This document shows positions 12,793 through 19,243 of a stretch of 19,243 bases of DNA, in pieces; the stretch's first letter is position 1; each line of letters begins with the position of its first letter. The position numbers and the translations under genes were made by a program. Source of the DNA: CAXBYZ01 sp043826085 (GTDB lineage Bacteria > Patescibacteriota > Microgenomatia > UBA1400 > CG1-02-47-37); the NCBI GenBank assembly GCA_043826085.1, contig JBDRQW010000102.1:1-19243 (forward strand), in the 5' to 3' direction. Under the pieces are notes generated by a model that searched no databases, was not told the DNA's origin, and saw nothing but the letters and a program-made list of their open reading frames with translations.

Positions 12793-14712
12793 CTAATTTT
12801 TGTTTTGATTTTTAATATAATTAAAAACTTTTACAATTAAAGCTTTTGCATCATTTGATAAATCTTCCAAATTTGTACTTTTTCCAATCACTTTCTCGCA
12901 AAATTTATCTTTATCATTTATTGTACCAGTGCCTTTTCCTGCTGAAGTTTTGACAGAGTAACTTTTTCTAGTTCGATCATCTCCCAATAAATTTTCTAAA
13001 TACTCACCCAAATATTTTGTTTTATATACTCTATAGTCTGGTTTTGGTATATCTTCTTCATCTTTTTTTTCGTATATAGAAATTACTTTTCTTAGAACTT
13101 CAGGGGCAACTAAGTTTTCAATTTCTCGAGATGGGAGAAGATAAAAACGCTCGTTTAGCATTTTCTCCAATTTCTCGTGCCTAGCAGACTTATTTTTATC
13201 GTCCCTATCTGCAATTAGAAACATCCTTCCTGCAAGCTTTGTCACATTAATAGATTCTTTATCATCCTCATCCTCATTCCAATGAGCAACACTTGAACCT
13301 CCATATTCTACAAAAGCATAGTGTAAATCTTCTTTATACACTTGGTGTTCTTCTAATTTACCCTTTTCGATTAAGTTTTTTTGATACAACTCTAAAAAAT
13401 GTCTAATATATTTCCTGTCAGTAACTCCTTCAACCCAGATTGTTGAATTTGCAAGGAAAACTGAAGAATTCCTAACTCCTAAACTCGATAAAACACTTCC
13501 GTCTGGAGAATCTACATTTTTCACCCAAGTAAAACTTTTATTACTGCCAGGAGGATTTATTTCTTTGTCACATCTAAATATCGATACATTACGATAGTCT
13601 ATCGTCATATCAAGAAAATGATTTGAGTGGGTGGTTAAGAAAAACTGAAAATCTTTGAATTCTTCTTTGGAATATATATTTTTCAAAAATTGTCTCTGCA
13701 TACCTGGGTGCATAAAAAGTTCAGGCTCCTCGATAAAAAACAAAGCTTTTTCACCTAAATGTTGAAACATTGAAAAAAATAGTAATACTAATTGCTGTAT
13801 TCCATCTCCTATATTTTGAACTTCCCTATCTTCTTCTCCACCTACTATCAAATGAACCAATTTTGTATCTTCAGCCGAGATGATTTCGACTCTCTTATTT
13901 TCGTAAAAATTTTCACTAACAAACCCTTCAAAGGCCTTTTTTTTAGCTCTTACAGCAAGTGCGTGATTATTAGCAAGTTTATGGTTGTCTCTGTATATGT
14001 TATATCCACTAAAAATAGTTGGCGGATTTTGACCCTCTGGAAGACCCTCAAAGTAATCATTTTTAGTTTTGTTTACATAGGGATCAATATTCACATCTAT
14101 CTCTGGGAATTGACGAAAACCTCTAAGCGTGGGTATATATATTCTCTTGAATGAGTATGCAGGTAGATCATTTTTCAAATCTCCTGACTCAAACTTACTT
14201 TTGTAATCAGTTACCAGGCTCTTCAGTTCATTCCTTAGTTCTTGTTGTTCTTCGTCGTTTAATGGCCTACCTTCACAGTTTTGATTGCCAGTAATGCCCT
14301 CAATTTGTTGAAAGTACTTCGTAATATCAAAACTGTATGGTTGATGTGTATTTACAAACTTATTCATAATGAAGGGAGTTTCTTTTTCGAAAGATGCAAA
14401 TATTTGAATTAAACTTCCATAATCTGTTAGATCATATTTTTGTAGCACTTTTTTAACTTGACCTAAAAAAATATGAGGTGTGTTTATGAGTTCATGATAA
14501 ATAGGATCATCTGTTTCAAATGTATAGTTTGGTTGCGATGCTATCAATCTTATAAAACGACTTTTTCGAGAATTATTCGGTCCAACAAAAATATTAACTT
14601 TTGACAGATTATCGAGTAGGTAAAAATCTGCATCGTCGTCTTTGTCTTTTTCTAGTCTAAATTCTCCAAGAGAATCTTTTCGAAGGCTTAAAGATTTTAT
14701 ATAGTAATTCAT
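12793..14712 (-). CDS. OLD-like AAA ATPase fused to TOPRIM nuclease
   Basis: A protein of 639 residues. An SMC/ABC-type ATPase opens with NIFVGPNNSRKS (Walker A, residues about 41-51), and its Walker B is ALFFIEEPELFMHPG, followed by FFLTTHSNHF. The C-terminal TOPRIM-like part has TIWVEGVTDRKYI (acidic E) and FLIADRDD (DxD), then REIENL as in DUF4435-like TOPRIMs. This order matches OLD-family nucleases and single-chain PARIS-like proteins, which act in phage defence. Oddity: Arg replaces the usual Gly in GPNNSGKS. The ATG at 14710-14712 is chosen; an in-frame TTG at 14754 would add 14 residues. It is followed by a helical partner gene. Confidence 0.8.
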   Translation of the reverse strand: MNYYIKSLSLRKDSLGEFRLEKDKDDDADFYLLDNLSKVNIFVGPNNSRKSRFIRLIASQPNYTFETDDPIYHELINTPHIFLGQVKKVLQKYDLTDYGSLIQIFASFEKETPFIMNKFVNTHQPYSFDITKYFQQIEGITGNQNCEGRPLNDEEQQELRNELKSLVTDYKSKFESGDLKNDLPAYSFKRIYIPTLRGFRQFPEIDVNIDPYVNKTKNDYFEGLPEGQNPPTIFSGYNIYRDNHKLANNHALAVRAKKKAFEGFVSENFYENKRVEIISAEDTKLVHLIVGGEEDREVQNIGDGIQQLVLLFFSMFQHLGEKALFFIEEPELFMHPGMQRQFLKNIYSKEEFKDFQFFLTTHSNHFLDMTIDYRNVSIFRCDKEINPPGSNKSFTWVKNVDSPDGSVLSSLGVRNSSVFLANSTIWVEGVTDRKYIRHFLELYQKNLIEKGKLEEHQVYKEDLHYAFVEYGGSSVAHWNEDEDDKESINVTKLAGRMFLIADRDDKNKSARHEKLEKMLNERFYLLPSREIENLVAPEVLRKVISIYEKKDEEDIPKPDYRVYKTKYLGEYLENLLGDDRTRKSYSVKTSAGKGTGTINDKDKFCEKVIGKSTNLEDLSNDAKALIVKVFNYIKNQNKN

Positions 14713-14764
14713 TTTTTCATTGAATTCATTTCTGAAAATTTGATAAAAACTCAATCAGTAAGCC

Positions 14765-14773
14765 ATTATATCA
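14765..14773 (-). promoter_or_regulatory. Extended -10 promoter of the OLD-like operon
   Basis: On the minus strand TGATATAAT is an extended -10 (TG-n-TATAAT) with no recognisable -35. It leaves a leader of about 45 bases before the ATG at 14712. It lies just downstream of the detached recombinase tail. Confidence 0.5.
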
Positions 14774-14781
14774 GACTAAAA

Positions 14782-14877
14782 TTATCCTAATGATAGAACT
14801 TGAAGGTTAATAATCCTTTCCAATTCATTCCTGCTCTCCCTAAACCAAGTCCTGACATAGTCCACCAGCCCCTGCAA
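14782..14877 (-). pseudogene. Detached C-terminal coding end of the recombinase
   Basis: Reading leftward through the core, the frame gives Leu-Gln-Gly then 28 residues, LVDYVRTWFRESRNELERII followed by NLQVLSLG, and a TAA at 14782-14784. The core codons CAG and GGG are in the same phase as in the recombinase at 2564-2569, so joining the element ends gives one continuous gene ending in these 28 residues. The segment has no start of its own in the integrated state. It is charged and helical, like recombinase C-terminal coiled coils. Confidence 0.85.
14869..14876. repeat. Right attachment core (attR)
   Basis: An exact copy of CCCCTGCA from the tRNA-Trp end. To the left is the element (detached recombinase end), to the right the original host sequence that once followed tRNA-Trp, five bases before the methyltransferase stop. 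Confidence 0.85.
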
Positions 14878-14881
14878 AACT

Positions 14882-15472
14882 TTATTTTTTAAACAGATAA
14901 TTAAAATCAGGGTTATCTTTAGTCAAATACACTTTTTTCAAGGGCTTAAATCCTTGTTTAGACAAAAGTTTAAACCACTCTCGTTTAGCCAGTAAATTTT
15001 CAGCTTTTCTTAGTTTATCAGGGTTAACTGACTGCCTACTATTAGGCGAACCCTTGGTAATCACTTCTATATACAAATAATCTTTAGTTACCCCAACTAA
15101 TTCATTAACTGCCTGATGAACTTGCTTTCTGTTTAAATAACACAAAACATCCTGGCAAATAACTAAATCAAAAAAGTTATCCTCAAACGGTAAACTGGTC
15201 ACCCCAATCTTTTGTATAAATTTTTTTACCGGTGATTTCTTTAAACAATACTCAGACACTTCCGTTCCAAAAGCCTCAAAACCAAGCTCCCTAAAAGCCT
15301 TAATCACTCCACCCATACCGCAACCCACATCCAAAATTTTTGCTTCCGGCTTTAATTTAATCAACCCCAAGAGTAACTTAACGAACTCTTCCCCTTCTTT
15401 CTTATAGCCTGTTAAATAATCATTGTAATTATCACTACTATAATAATCCTTATCAAAAAGACTACTTTTCAT
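14882..15472 (-). CDS. SAM-dependent methyltransferase
   Basis: A 196-residue class I methyltransferase. Motif I is ILDVGCGMGG (residues 46-55), an acidic residue ends the second strand (GTEVSEYC), and SLPFEDNFFDLVICQDVLCYL gives the motif II/III region, as in Methyltransf_11/25 proteins. The substrate is not evident. It overlaps the upstream GNAT gene by 11 bases, so the two are co-translated and probably modify the same product, perhaps a glycan or surface metabolite. Before the element arrived, its stop codon lay a few bases downstream of convergent tRNA-Trp. Confidence 0.85.
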   Translation of the reverse strand: MKSSLFDKDYYSSDNYNDYLTGYKKEGEEFVKLLLGLIKLKPEAKILDVGCGMGGVIKAFRELGFEAFGTEVSEYCLKKSPVKKFIQKIGVTSLPFEDNFFDLVICQDVLCYLNRKQVHQAVNELVGVTKDYLYIEVITKGSPNSRQSVNPDKLRKAENLLAKREWFKLLSKQGFKPLKKVYLTKDNPDFNYLFKK

Positions 15473-16514
15473 ACTTTAGCAAAGGCACCGACTCAAACCA
15501 TTTATCCTTCCAACCATAACCTATTTCCAAAAAATCCATCTTACTCAAACCAAGTTCAATCGCGTCTTTGATTTCCAGTAAATTAACATAATTGCCAATC
15601 CCCGGAAAATCTTTAACATTATAGCCGCACTTGATCGGATAGTAACAATTGTTAAAAATAGCCACTAAATCAACCGCCGCTAATTTCGACCCAATCTTAA
15701 CGGTTATCATTCTAACCTCATAACTGATTTTTTTCCGACCAAACTCAATTACTTTCCTAAACGCATCAACTCTTCTTGGATCTTTCCAATCAGTTTCTTC
15801 TCCTTTTTCAGAAAATCTTTTTTTAGATAACTCAATCAAACCGTCAAAATCAGAGAAATTATCTATAATTATTTCCGGCTTTAAAGCTTCAATAATTCTC
15901 AAGTCTCTTCTTAAGTTATATCTCTTCTTTTTCTTTAAAGTCGCCAAGTAATCATCTAAAGATTTTATTAAATCTAATTTAAGAATATATTTGGGGTCAT
16001 CCGCCTTAAAATCAATCACCTTTTTTATCCAATTTGGAACATCAAAACTTATTGCATTCAAATTCACCGGGGAAGGACTAACTGCTAAAAGTAGAGGAAT
16101 ATACAGTTCATCCTTAACCAAAAACTTGCTTTCTTCCTGCCACCAACTTCCAAACCAATAATATTTTTGAGTATCTTCTTCATACTGAAGAGGCAACAAA
16201 CCAACTATTTCATTTGGATTTTTTAAAGTTACCAAATGAAGTCTTGGATTGTAAGCTTCAAAAAAAGCCAATCTAAACTCAAAAGTATCAAACAATGTCT
16301 GACTTTGACTAAACTTTTGCCATAAATATAAAGCTTGATCAATATCAGACACTATCTCAAGCCTCAAAGATTGAATCAAGCTTGAGTATCCATTGGAAAA
16401 ATAGTGTTGATTAAGCTGAGGGTTAGATACAAGAAAAGAACCTATATTAGAAAGGTTCTTTATATTTGGAGGATTATCCTCGCCACTTTCAAAATCGAAA
16501 CTTTTCTGTTTCAT
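15462..16514 (-). CDS. GNAT acetyltransferase, BioF2/FemAB-like
   Basis: A 350-residue protein. Residues about 180-330 match the Acetyltransf_6 (BioF2-like) region: KKKRYNLRRDLRIIEAL, then SKKRFSEKGEETDWKD, then AAVDLVAIFNNCYYPIKCGYN and GNYVNLLEIKDAIELGL. In this family the protein transfers acyl or aminoacyl groups and often sits in cell-surface polysaccharide or peptidoglycan loci; the substrate here is unknown. The start is supported by AAGG five bases before the ATG and a good promoter upstream. It overlaps the methyltransferase gene and is divergent from typA. Confidence 0.75.
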   Translation of the reverse strand: MKQKSFDFESGEDNPPNIKNLSNIGSFLVSNPQLNQHYFSNGYSSLIQSLRLEIVSDIDQALYLWQKFSQSQTLFDTFEFRLAFFEAYNPRLHLVTLKNPNEIVGLLPLQYEEDTQKYYWFGSWWQEESKFLVKDELYIPLLLAVSPSPVNLNAISFDVPNWIKKVIDFKADDPKYILKLDLIKSLDDYLATLKKKKRYNLRRDLRIIEALKPEIIIDNFSDFDGLIELSKKRFSEKGEETDWKDPRRVDAFRKVIEFGRKKISYEVRMITVKIGSKLAAVDLVAIFNNCYYPIKCGYNVKDFPGIGNYVNLLEIKDAIELGLSKMDFLEIGYGWKDKWFESVPLLKYEK

Positions 16515-16532
16515 TTTTACCTTAATAAAAAA

Positions 16533-16560
16533 ATCATACGCTTATTGTTATCAGAGTCAA
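16533..16560 (-). promoter_or_regulatory. Promoter of the acetyltransferase-methyltransferase operon
   Basis: On the minus strand, TTGACT (16555-16560), a 16-base spacer and TATGAT (16533-16538). It is about 20 bases from the ATG at 16514 and back to back with the typA promoter. Confidence 0.65.
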
Positions 16561-16577
16561 TAACCAATATACCTACC

Positions 16578-16606
16578 TTGTCAATCCTCTCTACCAAGCA
16601 TATAAT
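16578..16606 (+). promoter_or_regulatory. typA promoter
   Basis: TTGTCA (16578-16583), exactly 17 bases, then perfect TATAAT (16601-16606). The predicted leader is about 40 bases and contains a small GGGG/CCCC hairpin at 16631-16645 followed by T-rich sequence just before the ATG, which could attenuate translation or transcription. Confidence 0.75.
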
Positions 16607-16652
16607 ATATAGTATCGCAGTTAATTACTGGGGGTTAACGCCCCTATTTTTT

Positions 16653-18470
16653 ATGGAATCAAAAAAAATCAGAAACATCGCCATCATTGCCCACGTTGAC
16701 CACGGTAAAACCACCTTGATTGACCACCTCTTAAAACAGGCTCACACCTTTGCTGCCCATGAATCCGAAATGCAAGCCACCACTATTATGGATAGTAATG
16801 ACTTGGAGCGCGAACGAGGCGTAACTATTCTTTCAAAAAACACCGCCGTTCTTTGGCAAGACTACAAAATCAATATCCTCGACACCCCCGGTCACGCTGA
16901 TTTTTCCGGAGAAGTCGAAAGAGTTTTAAACATGGCCGATGGCTGTTTACTGCTCGTCGACGCCGCTGAAGGTGTTCTCTCTCAAACCAGATTTGTCCTC
17001 TCTCTGGCTCTAAAAATTGGCCTCACCCCCATTGTCATCATCAATAAAATTGATAGAAAAGACCAGCGAGCATCGGAAGTTTTAGAAGAAATCAACGACC
17101 TTTTTTTAGACCTGGCCACCAAAGAAGAACAGCTCAACTTCCCCGTTCTTTACGCCATTGGCAAAGAAGGCATCGTTGGCAATCAAACCACTCTCAATCA
17201 AGACCACTCTCTTAAACTAGAAGACAGTACCAACCTTGAACCTCTATTCAAAACCATCATCAACACTATCCCCGCTCCTGCGGTTAATCAAGGAACCGGC
17301 TTTCAACTCCAAGCCATTACTCTGGATCATGACAATCACCAAGGCTCTTTAATTATTGGCAAAGTCAATCGAGGCCAAGTAACCATCAATGACCCCTTAG
17401 CAGTTATTAGAAACTCAAAAAAAATTAATCAAGGTCGAGTTGAGCACCTTTTTGCCTTTCAAGGCCTAAAACATATTCCTATCAACCAAACTCAACTTGG
17501 AGACATTGTTTCTATTGCCGGTTTTAATGATGTCAAAATCGGGGATACTCTTACCAGTTTAGATCACCCCGAAGGCCTTCCTTCCCTAAAAATTGCCGAA
17601 CCCACTATTCAAATCCAAATCTCTCCTTCAAACTCTCCTTTAGTGGGCCAAGACGGAAAATTTAATACCTCAAGACAACTAAAACAAAGACTGGAAAAAG
17701 AACTCGAGACTAACGTCGGCTTAAAATTTTTAAGTGGAAACACCTCGGAAAGTTTCATTATTGCCGGTCGAGGCGAACTTCATCTGGCCATTCTAATCGA
17801 AACCATGAGGCGCGAAGGCTATGAGTTCTCGGTAGCCAAACCGGAAGTAATCTATAAAACTATTGACAGTAAAGTTATGGAACCCTGGGAAGACTTAACT
17901 ATCGAAGTTCCTGAAACCCAAACCGGTATTATTATCAACGCTTTAAGTATTAGAAAAGCCAAGATGGTCAACATGCAAAACCTAAAAACCGGTGTCCGCT
18001 TAACTTATCAAATATCAACCAGAAACTTAATTGGTTTAAGAAGCGAACTCATGACCAAAACTTCGGGCGCTGCCGTTATCTCTTCCCAATTTTACCGGTA
18101 CCAACTGAAAACAACCTCAATTGATATTCAAAAAAATGGTAGCTTAGTCGCCACCGAACCCGGCCAAGCTTTAACCTACAGCATTGAACACATTCAACAA
18201 AGAGGCATTACTTTTGTTGAACCTGGAGAACAAGTATACAAAGGCATGATCGTCGGTCAAAACTCCCGATCAGAAGATCTCTGGATTAATATCTGTAAAG
18301 GTAAAAAACTAACCAATATGAGAGCCGCCTCCGCCGATTTTACCCTAAAAATCGCCCCCGCCGTTAAACTCTCTCTTGAGCAATGCCTAAACTTTTTATC
18401 TTCCGACGAACTCCTCGAAGTCACCCCCCAACACCTCCGCCTCCGCAAAAAACTCCTGACAAAGAAATAA
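16653..18470 (+). CDS. typA: Translational GTPase TypA/BipA
   Basis: A protein of 605 residues, the normal TypA length. The start MESKKIRNIAIIAHVDHGKT is chosen because TypA begins just before its G1 motif; the longer open frame would overlap the divergent acetyltransferase. G1 AHVDHGKT (13-20), G2 in ERERGVTI, G3 DTPGH and G4 NKID are intact, followed by beta-barrel, two EF-G-like alpha/beta domains and the TypA-specific C-terminal domain (GRGELHLAILIETMRREGYE, then TKTSGAAV). TypA binds the ribosome near the EF-G site and is needed for ribosome assembly and stress growth. Wobble-C use is higher than in the integrated element. Confidence 0.95.
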   Translation: MESKKIRNIAIIAHVDHGKTTLIDHLLKQAHTFAAHESEMQATTIMDSNDLERERGVTILSKNTAVLWQDYKINILDTPGHADFSGEVERVLNMADGCLLLVDAAEGVLSQTRFVLSLALKIGLTPIVIINKIDRKDQRASEVLEEINDLFLDLATKEEQLNFPVLYAIGKEGIVGNQTTLNQDHSLKLEDSTNLEPLFKTIINTIPAPAVNQGTGFQLQAITLDHDNHQGSLIIGKVNRGQVTINDPLAVIRNSKKINQGRVEHLFAFQGLKHIPINQTQLGDIVSIAGFNDVKIGDTLTSLDHPEGLPSLKIAEPTIQIQISPSNSPLVGQDGKFNTSRQLKQRLEKELETNVGLKFLSGNTSESFIIAGRGELHLAILIETMRREGYEFSVAKPEVIYKTIDSKVMEPWEDLTIEVPETQTGIIINALSIRKAKMVNMQNLKTGVRLTYQISTRNLIGLRSELMTKTSGAAVISSQFYRYQLKTTSIDIQKNGSLVATEPGQALTYSIEHIQQRGITFVEPGEQVYKGMIVGQNSRSEDLWINICKGKKLTNMRAASADFTLKIAPAVKLSLEQCLNFLSSDELLEVTPQHLRLRKKLLTKK

Positions 18471-18471
18471 T

Positions 18472-18496
18472 ACATACTGGTTCCGAACCAGCATGT
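18472..18496. repeat. REP-like palindrome, left copy
   Basis: Twelve-base arms around a single central C, with core CTGGTTCCGAACCAG and one mismatched pair. It follows the typA stop by one base and precedes the transposase gene, so it may also act as a transcriptional stop for typA. A TATACT box at 18499-18504 immediately follows. Confidence 0.75.
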
Positions 18497-18510
18497 GGTA
18501 TACTATAATC

Positions 18511-19140
18511 ATGCCCAGTGTCTACTACCATCGAAACTTTAAGCCTCAATACTTCTATCACATATTTAACCGTGGTGCTTACAAACACAAACTCTTTCAC
18601 GATAAAGAAGATTACGAAGATTTTTTGGGTATCCTAGCCTATTACCTTAAATATCCAAGAGCTAAAAAACTATCCTACATGAAAACCGTAAAACGACCAC
18701 ACATACTGGTTCCGAACCAGTATGTGGATTCTGTCAGGTTAGTCGCCTACTGTTTGATGCCCAACCATTTCCACTTTATCCTCAAACAACTTTCATCTGC
18801 CACCAAACAAACAAATATTTCAAATCTCATGCGTCGAGTTTCTATAACCTACGCTATGCATTTTCAATATAAATATAAACACACTGGCCATTTATTTGAA
18901 GGTAAATTTAAAAATGTAATTGTCGATTCAAGTAAACAACTCCTATATTTATCTAAGTACATTCACCAACACAAAACTCCTCAATCTTCACTACCTGTTT
19001 ACCTTAAACAAACTGAACAGTTAGATTGGCTTTATCCAAAATATGTTGAAAAACTCACCAAAAACTACTCTAAATTTCTTGCCTCTGCCACCTCCGAAAT
19101 CAACACCAAAAAAATCGAATCTCTCGCTCTAGAAAAGTAA
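18511..19140 (+). CDS. REP-associated (IS200-like) HUH transposase
   Basis: A protein of 209 residues in the Y1_Tnp family, at RAYT size (IS200 TnpA proteins are usually near 150). The N-terminus YHIFNRGAYKHKLFHD is typical; YCLMPNHFHFIL carries the HUH metal ligands (HFH), and a conserved Tyr in the YLSKYIHQH region is the likely nucleophile. Start at MPSVYYH, since the earlier ATG at 18493 lies in the flanking palindrome. It nicks and joins single-stranded DNA at palindromes. Copies of one palindrome lie at both ends (18472 and 19141), and one lies in frame inside the gene, encoding about nine residues (HILVPNQYV). Confidence 0.9.
   Translation: MPSVYYHRNFKPQYFYHIFNRGAYKHKLFHDKEDYEDFLGILAYYLKYPRAKKLSYMKTVKRPHILVPNQYVDSVRLVAYCLMPNHFHFILKQLSSATKQTNISNLMRRVSITYAMHFQYKYKHTGHLFEGKFKNVIVDSSKQLLYLSKYIHQHKTPQSSLPVYLKQTEQLDWLYPKYVEKLTKNYSKFLASATSEINTKKIESLALEK
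18700..18726. repeat. REP-like palindrome inside the transposase gene
   Basis: Perfect 13-base arms around a central C, identical in core (CTGGTTCCGAACCAG) to the copies flanking the gene. It is the most perfect of the three and is translated in frame just before the conserved RLVAYCLMPNHFH stretch. Confidence 0.85.
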
Positions 19141-19167
19141 CACATACTGGTTCGGAACCAGCATGTG
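19141..19167. repeat. REP-like palindrome, right copy
   Basis: Thirteen-base arms with one mismatched pair and a central G instead of C. It begins at the base after the transposase stop codon. Together with the left copy it bounds a unit of about 700 bp. Confidence 0.8.
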
Positions 19168-19171
19168 TTAG

Positions 19172-19243
19172 TTACCTACCCCTAAACCATTCCAGACTTC
19201 TTTGCATCGCCAAATCCCAGCCACCAACTAAATTATGATCCGC
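19172..19243 (-). CDS. C-terminal end of an unidentified gene (partial)
   Basis: On the minus strand the frame is open from the window edge to a TAA at 19172-19174. The visible 23 residues are ADHNLVGGWDLAMQRSLEWF then RGR. They look like a genuine protein end (aromatic and helical, no low complexity), but too little is present to name a family. Its 3' end lies four bases from the right REP-like palindrome. Confidence 0.5.
   Translation of the reverse strand, partial: ADHNLVGGWDLAMQRSLEWFRGR

Larger units (their letters stand above)
2564..14876. mobile_element. 12.3-kb integrative element in tRNA-Trp
   Basis: The boundaries rest on three observations: a large serine recombinase ending at tRNA-Trp, the 8-bp repeat CCCCTGCA at both ends, and restoration of an uninterrupted recombinase reading frame when the ends are joined. 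One unit is 12,305 bp. The cargo has lower G+C than the flanking typA region. Content: recombinase, four small genes, a five-gene membrane/secreted operon, XRE repressor, two HEPN-motif proteins, a terminase-small-subunit-like protein, an OLD-like ATPase/TOPRIM nuclease and two unknown proteins. No capsid, tail, conjugation or recognised replication gene is seen, so it may be a defence island or a phage-satellite-like element. Confidence 0.88.

Noticed and set aside
13792..14154. 120-codon open frame on the plus strand
   Set aside because: It is antisense to the ATPase/TOPRIM gene, which has clear Walker motifs in the opposite frame.
14854..14856. Alternative small protein starting near MSGLGLGRAGMNW at the right junction
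   Set aside because: The other frame at this place continues the recombinase exactly in phase across the core, a better explanation than an unrelated 23-residue peptide.
16404..16652. Upstream extension of the typA frame
   Set aside because: It overlaps the divergent acetyltransferase and both promoters, and TypA proteins start just before the G1 motif.
1..19243. CRISPR array, rRNA gene or retron-type reverse transcriptase
   Set aside because: No regularly spaced direct repeats, no rRNA-like sequence and no reverse-transcriptase motif were seen on either strand.

Overview
The window looks like a chromosome segment from a small-genome, AT-rich bacterium, most plausibly of the Candidate Phyla Radiation (Patescibacteria). 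The grounds are tight packing with overlapping genes, short genes with few strong Shine-Dalgarno sites, several possibly leaderless starts, two tRNA genes that abut or overlap coding genes, and gene families I associate with that group (thioredoxin-CcdA fusion, DUF5659-like and DUF6804-like small proteins, RAYT transposase). This assignment is inference; no 16S gene is present. TGA is used as a stop codon, so the standard bacterial code applies.

Host left flank (1-2563): ribosomal protein L33, tRNA-Ala(GGC), an operon of a thioredoxin and a thioredoxin-CcdA-like membrane protein, and a divergent helix-turn-helix/LAGLIDADG-like gene whose stop codon lies inside tRNA-Trp(CCA). The two divergent units appear to share one palindromic -35 hexamer.

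Integrated element (2564-14876, one unit of 12,305 bp): a large serine recombinase has inserted an element at the 3' end of tRNA-Trp, leaving an 8-bp repeat, CCCCTGCA, at both ends. The strongest observation in the window is that the recombinase gene itself spans the attachment site. Its last 28 codons lie 12.3 kb away at the right end, in frame across the core, while the integrated copy ends with a Trp codon and stop codon supplied by the antisense strand of the tRNA. The recombinase also has an 85-nt leader filled by two interleaved inverted repeats able to form mutually exclusive RNA hairpins. The cargo runs: recombinase; four small genes (an HTH protein and three small proteins); a five-gene operon of membrane and secreted proteins; a divergent XRE repressor followed by a HEPN-motif protein; a lone terminase-small-subunit-like protein; a second HEPN-motif protein in an operon with an unknown protein; and an OLD-like AAA ATPase/TOPRIM nuclease in an operon with an unknown helical protein. 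The right half looks like clustered candidate defence or toxin-antitoxin modules, and the terminase-like gene raises the possibility of a phage-satellite lifestyle. Both are inferences from motifs and context.

Host right flank (14877-19243): a methyltransferase/GNAT-acetyltransferase operon, a divergent typA (bipA) translational GTPase with a near-consensus promoter, and a RAYT/IS200-type HUH transposase bracketed by REP-like palindromes. A third copy of the same palindrome lies in frame inside the transposase gene. The window ends in the 3' end of an unidentified gene on the minus strand.

There is no gene-free stretch above 300 bases; the longest gap is 10171-10397.
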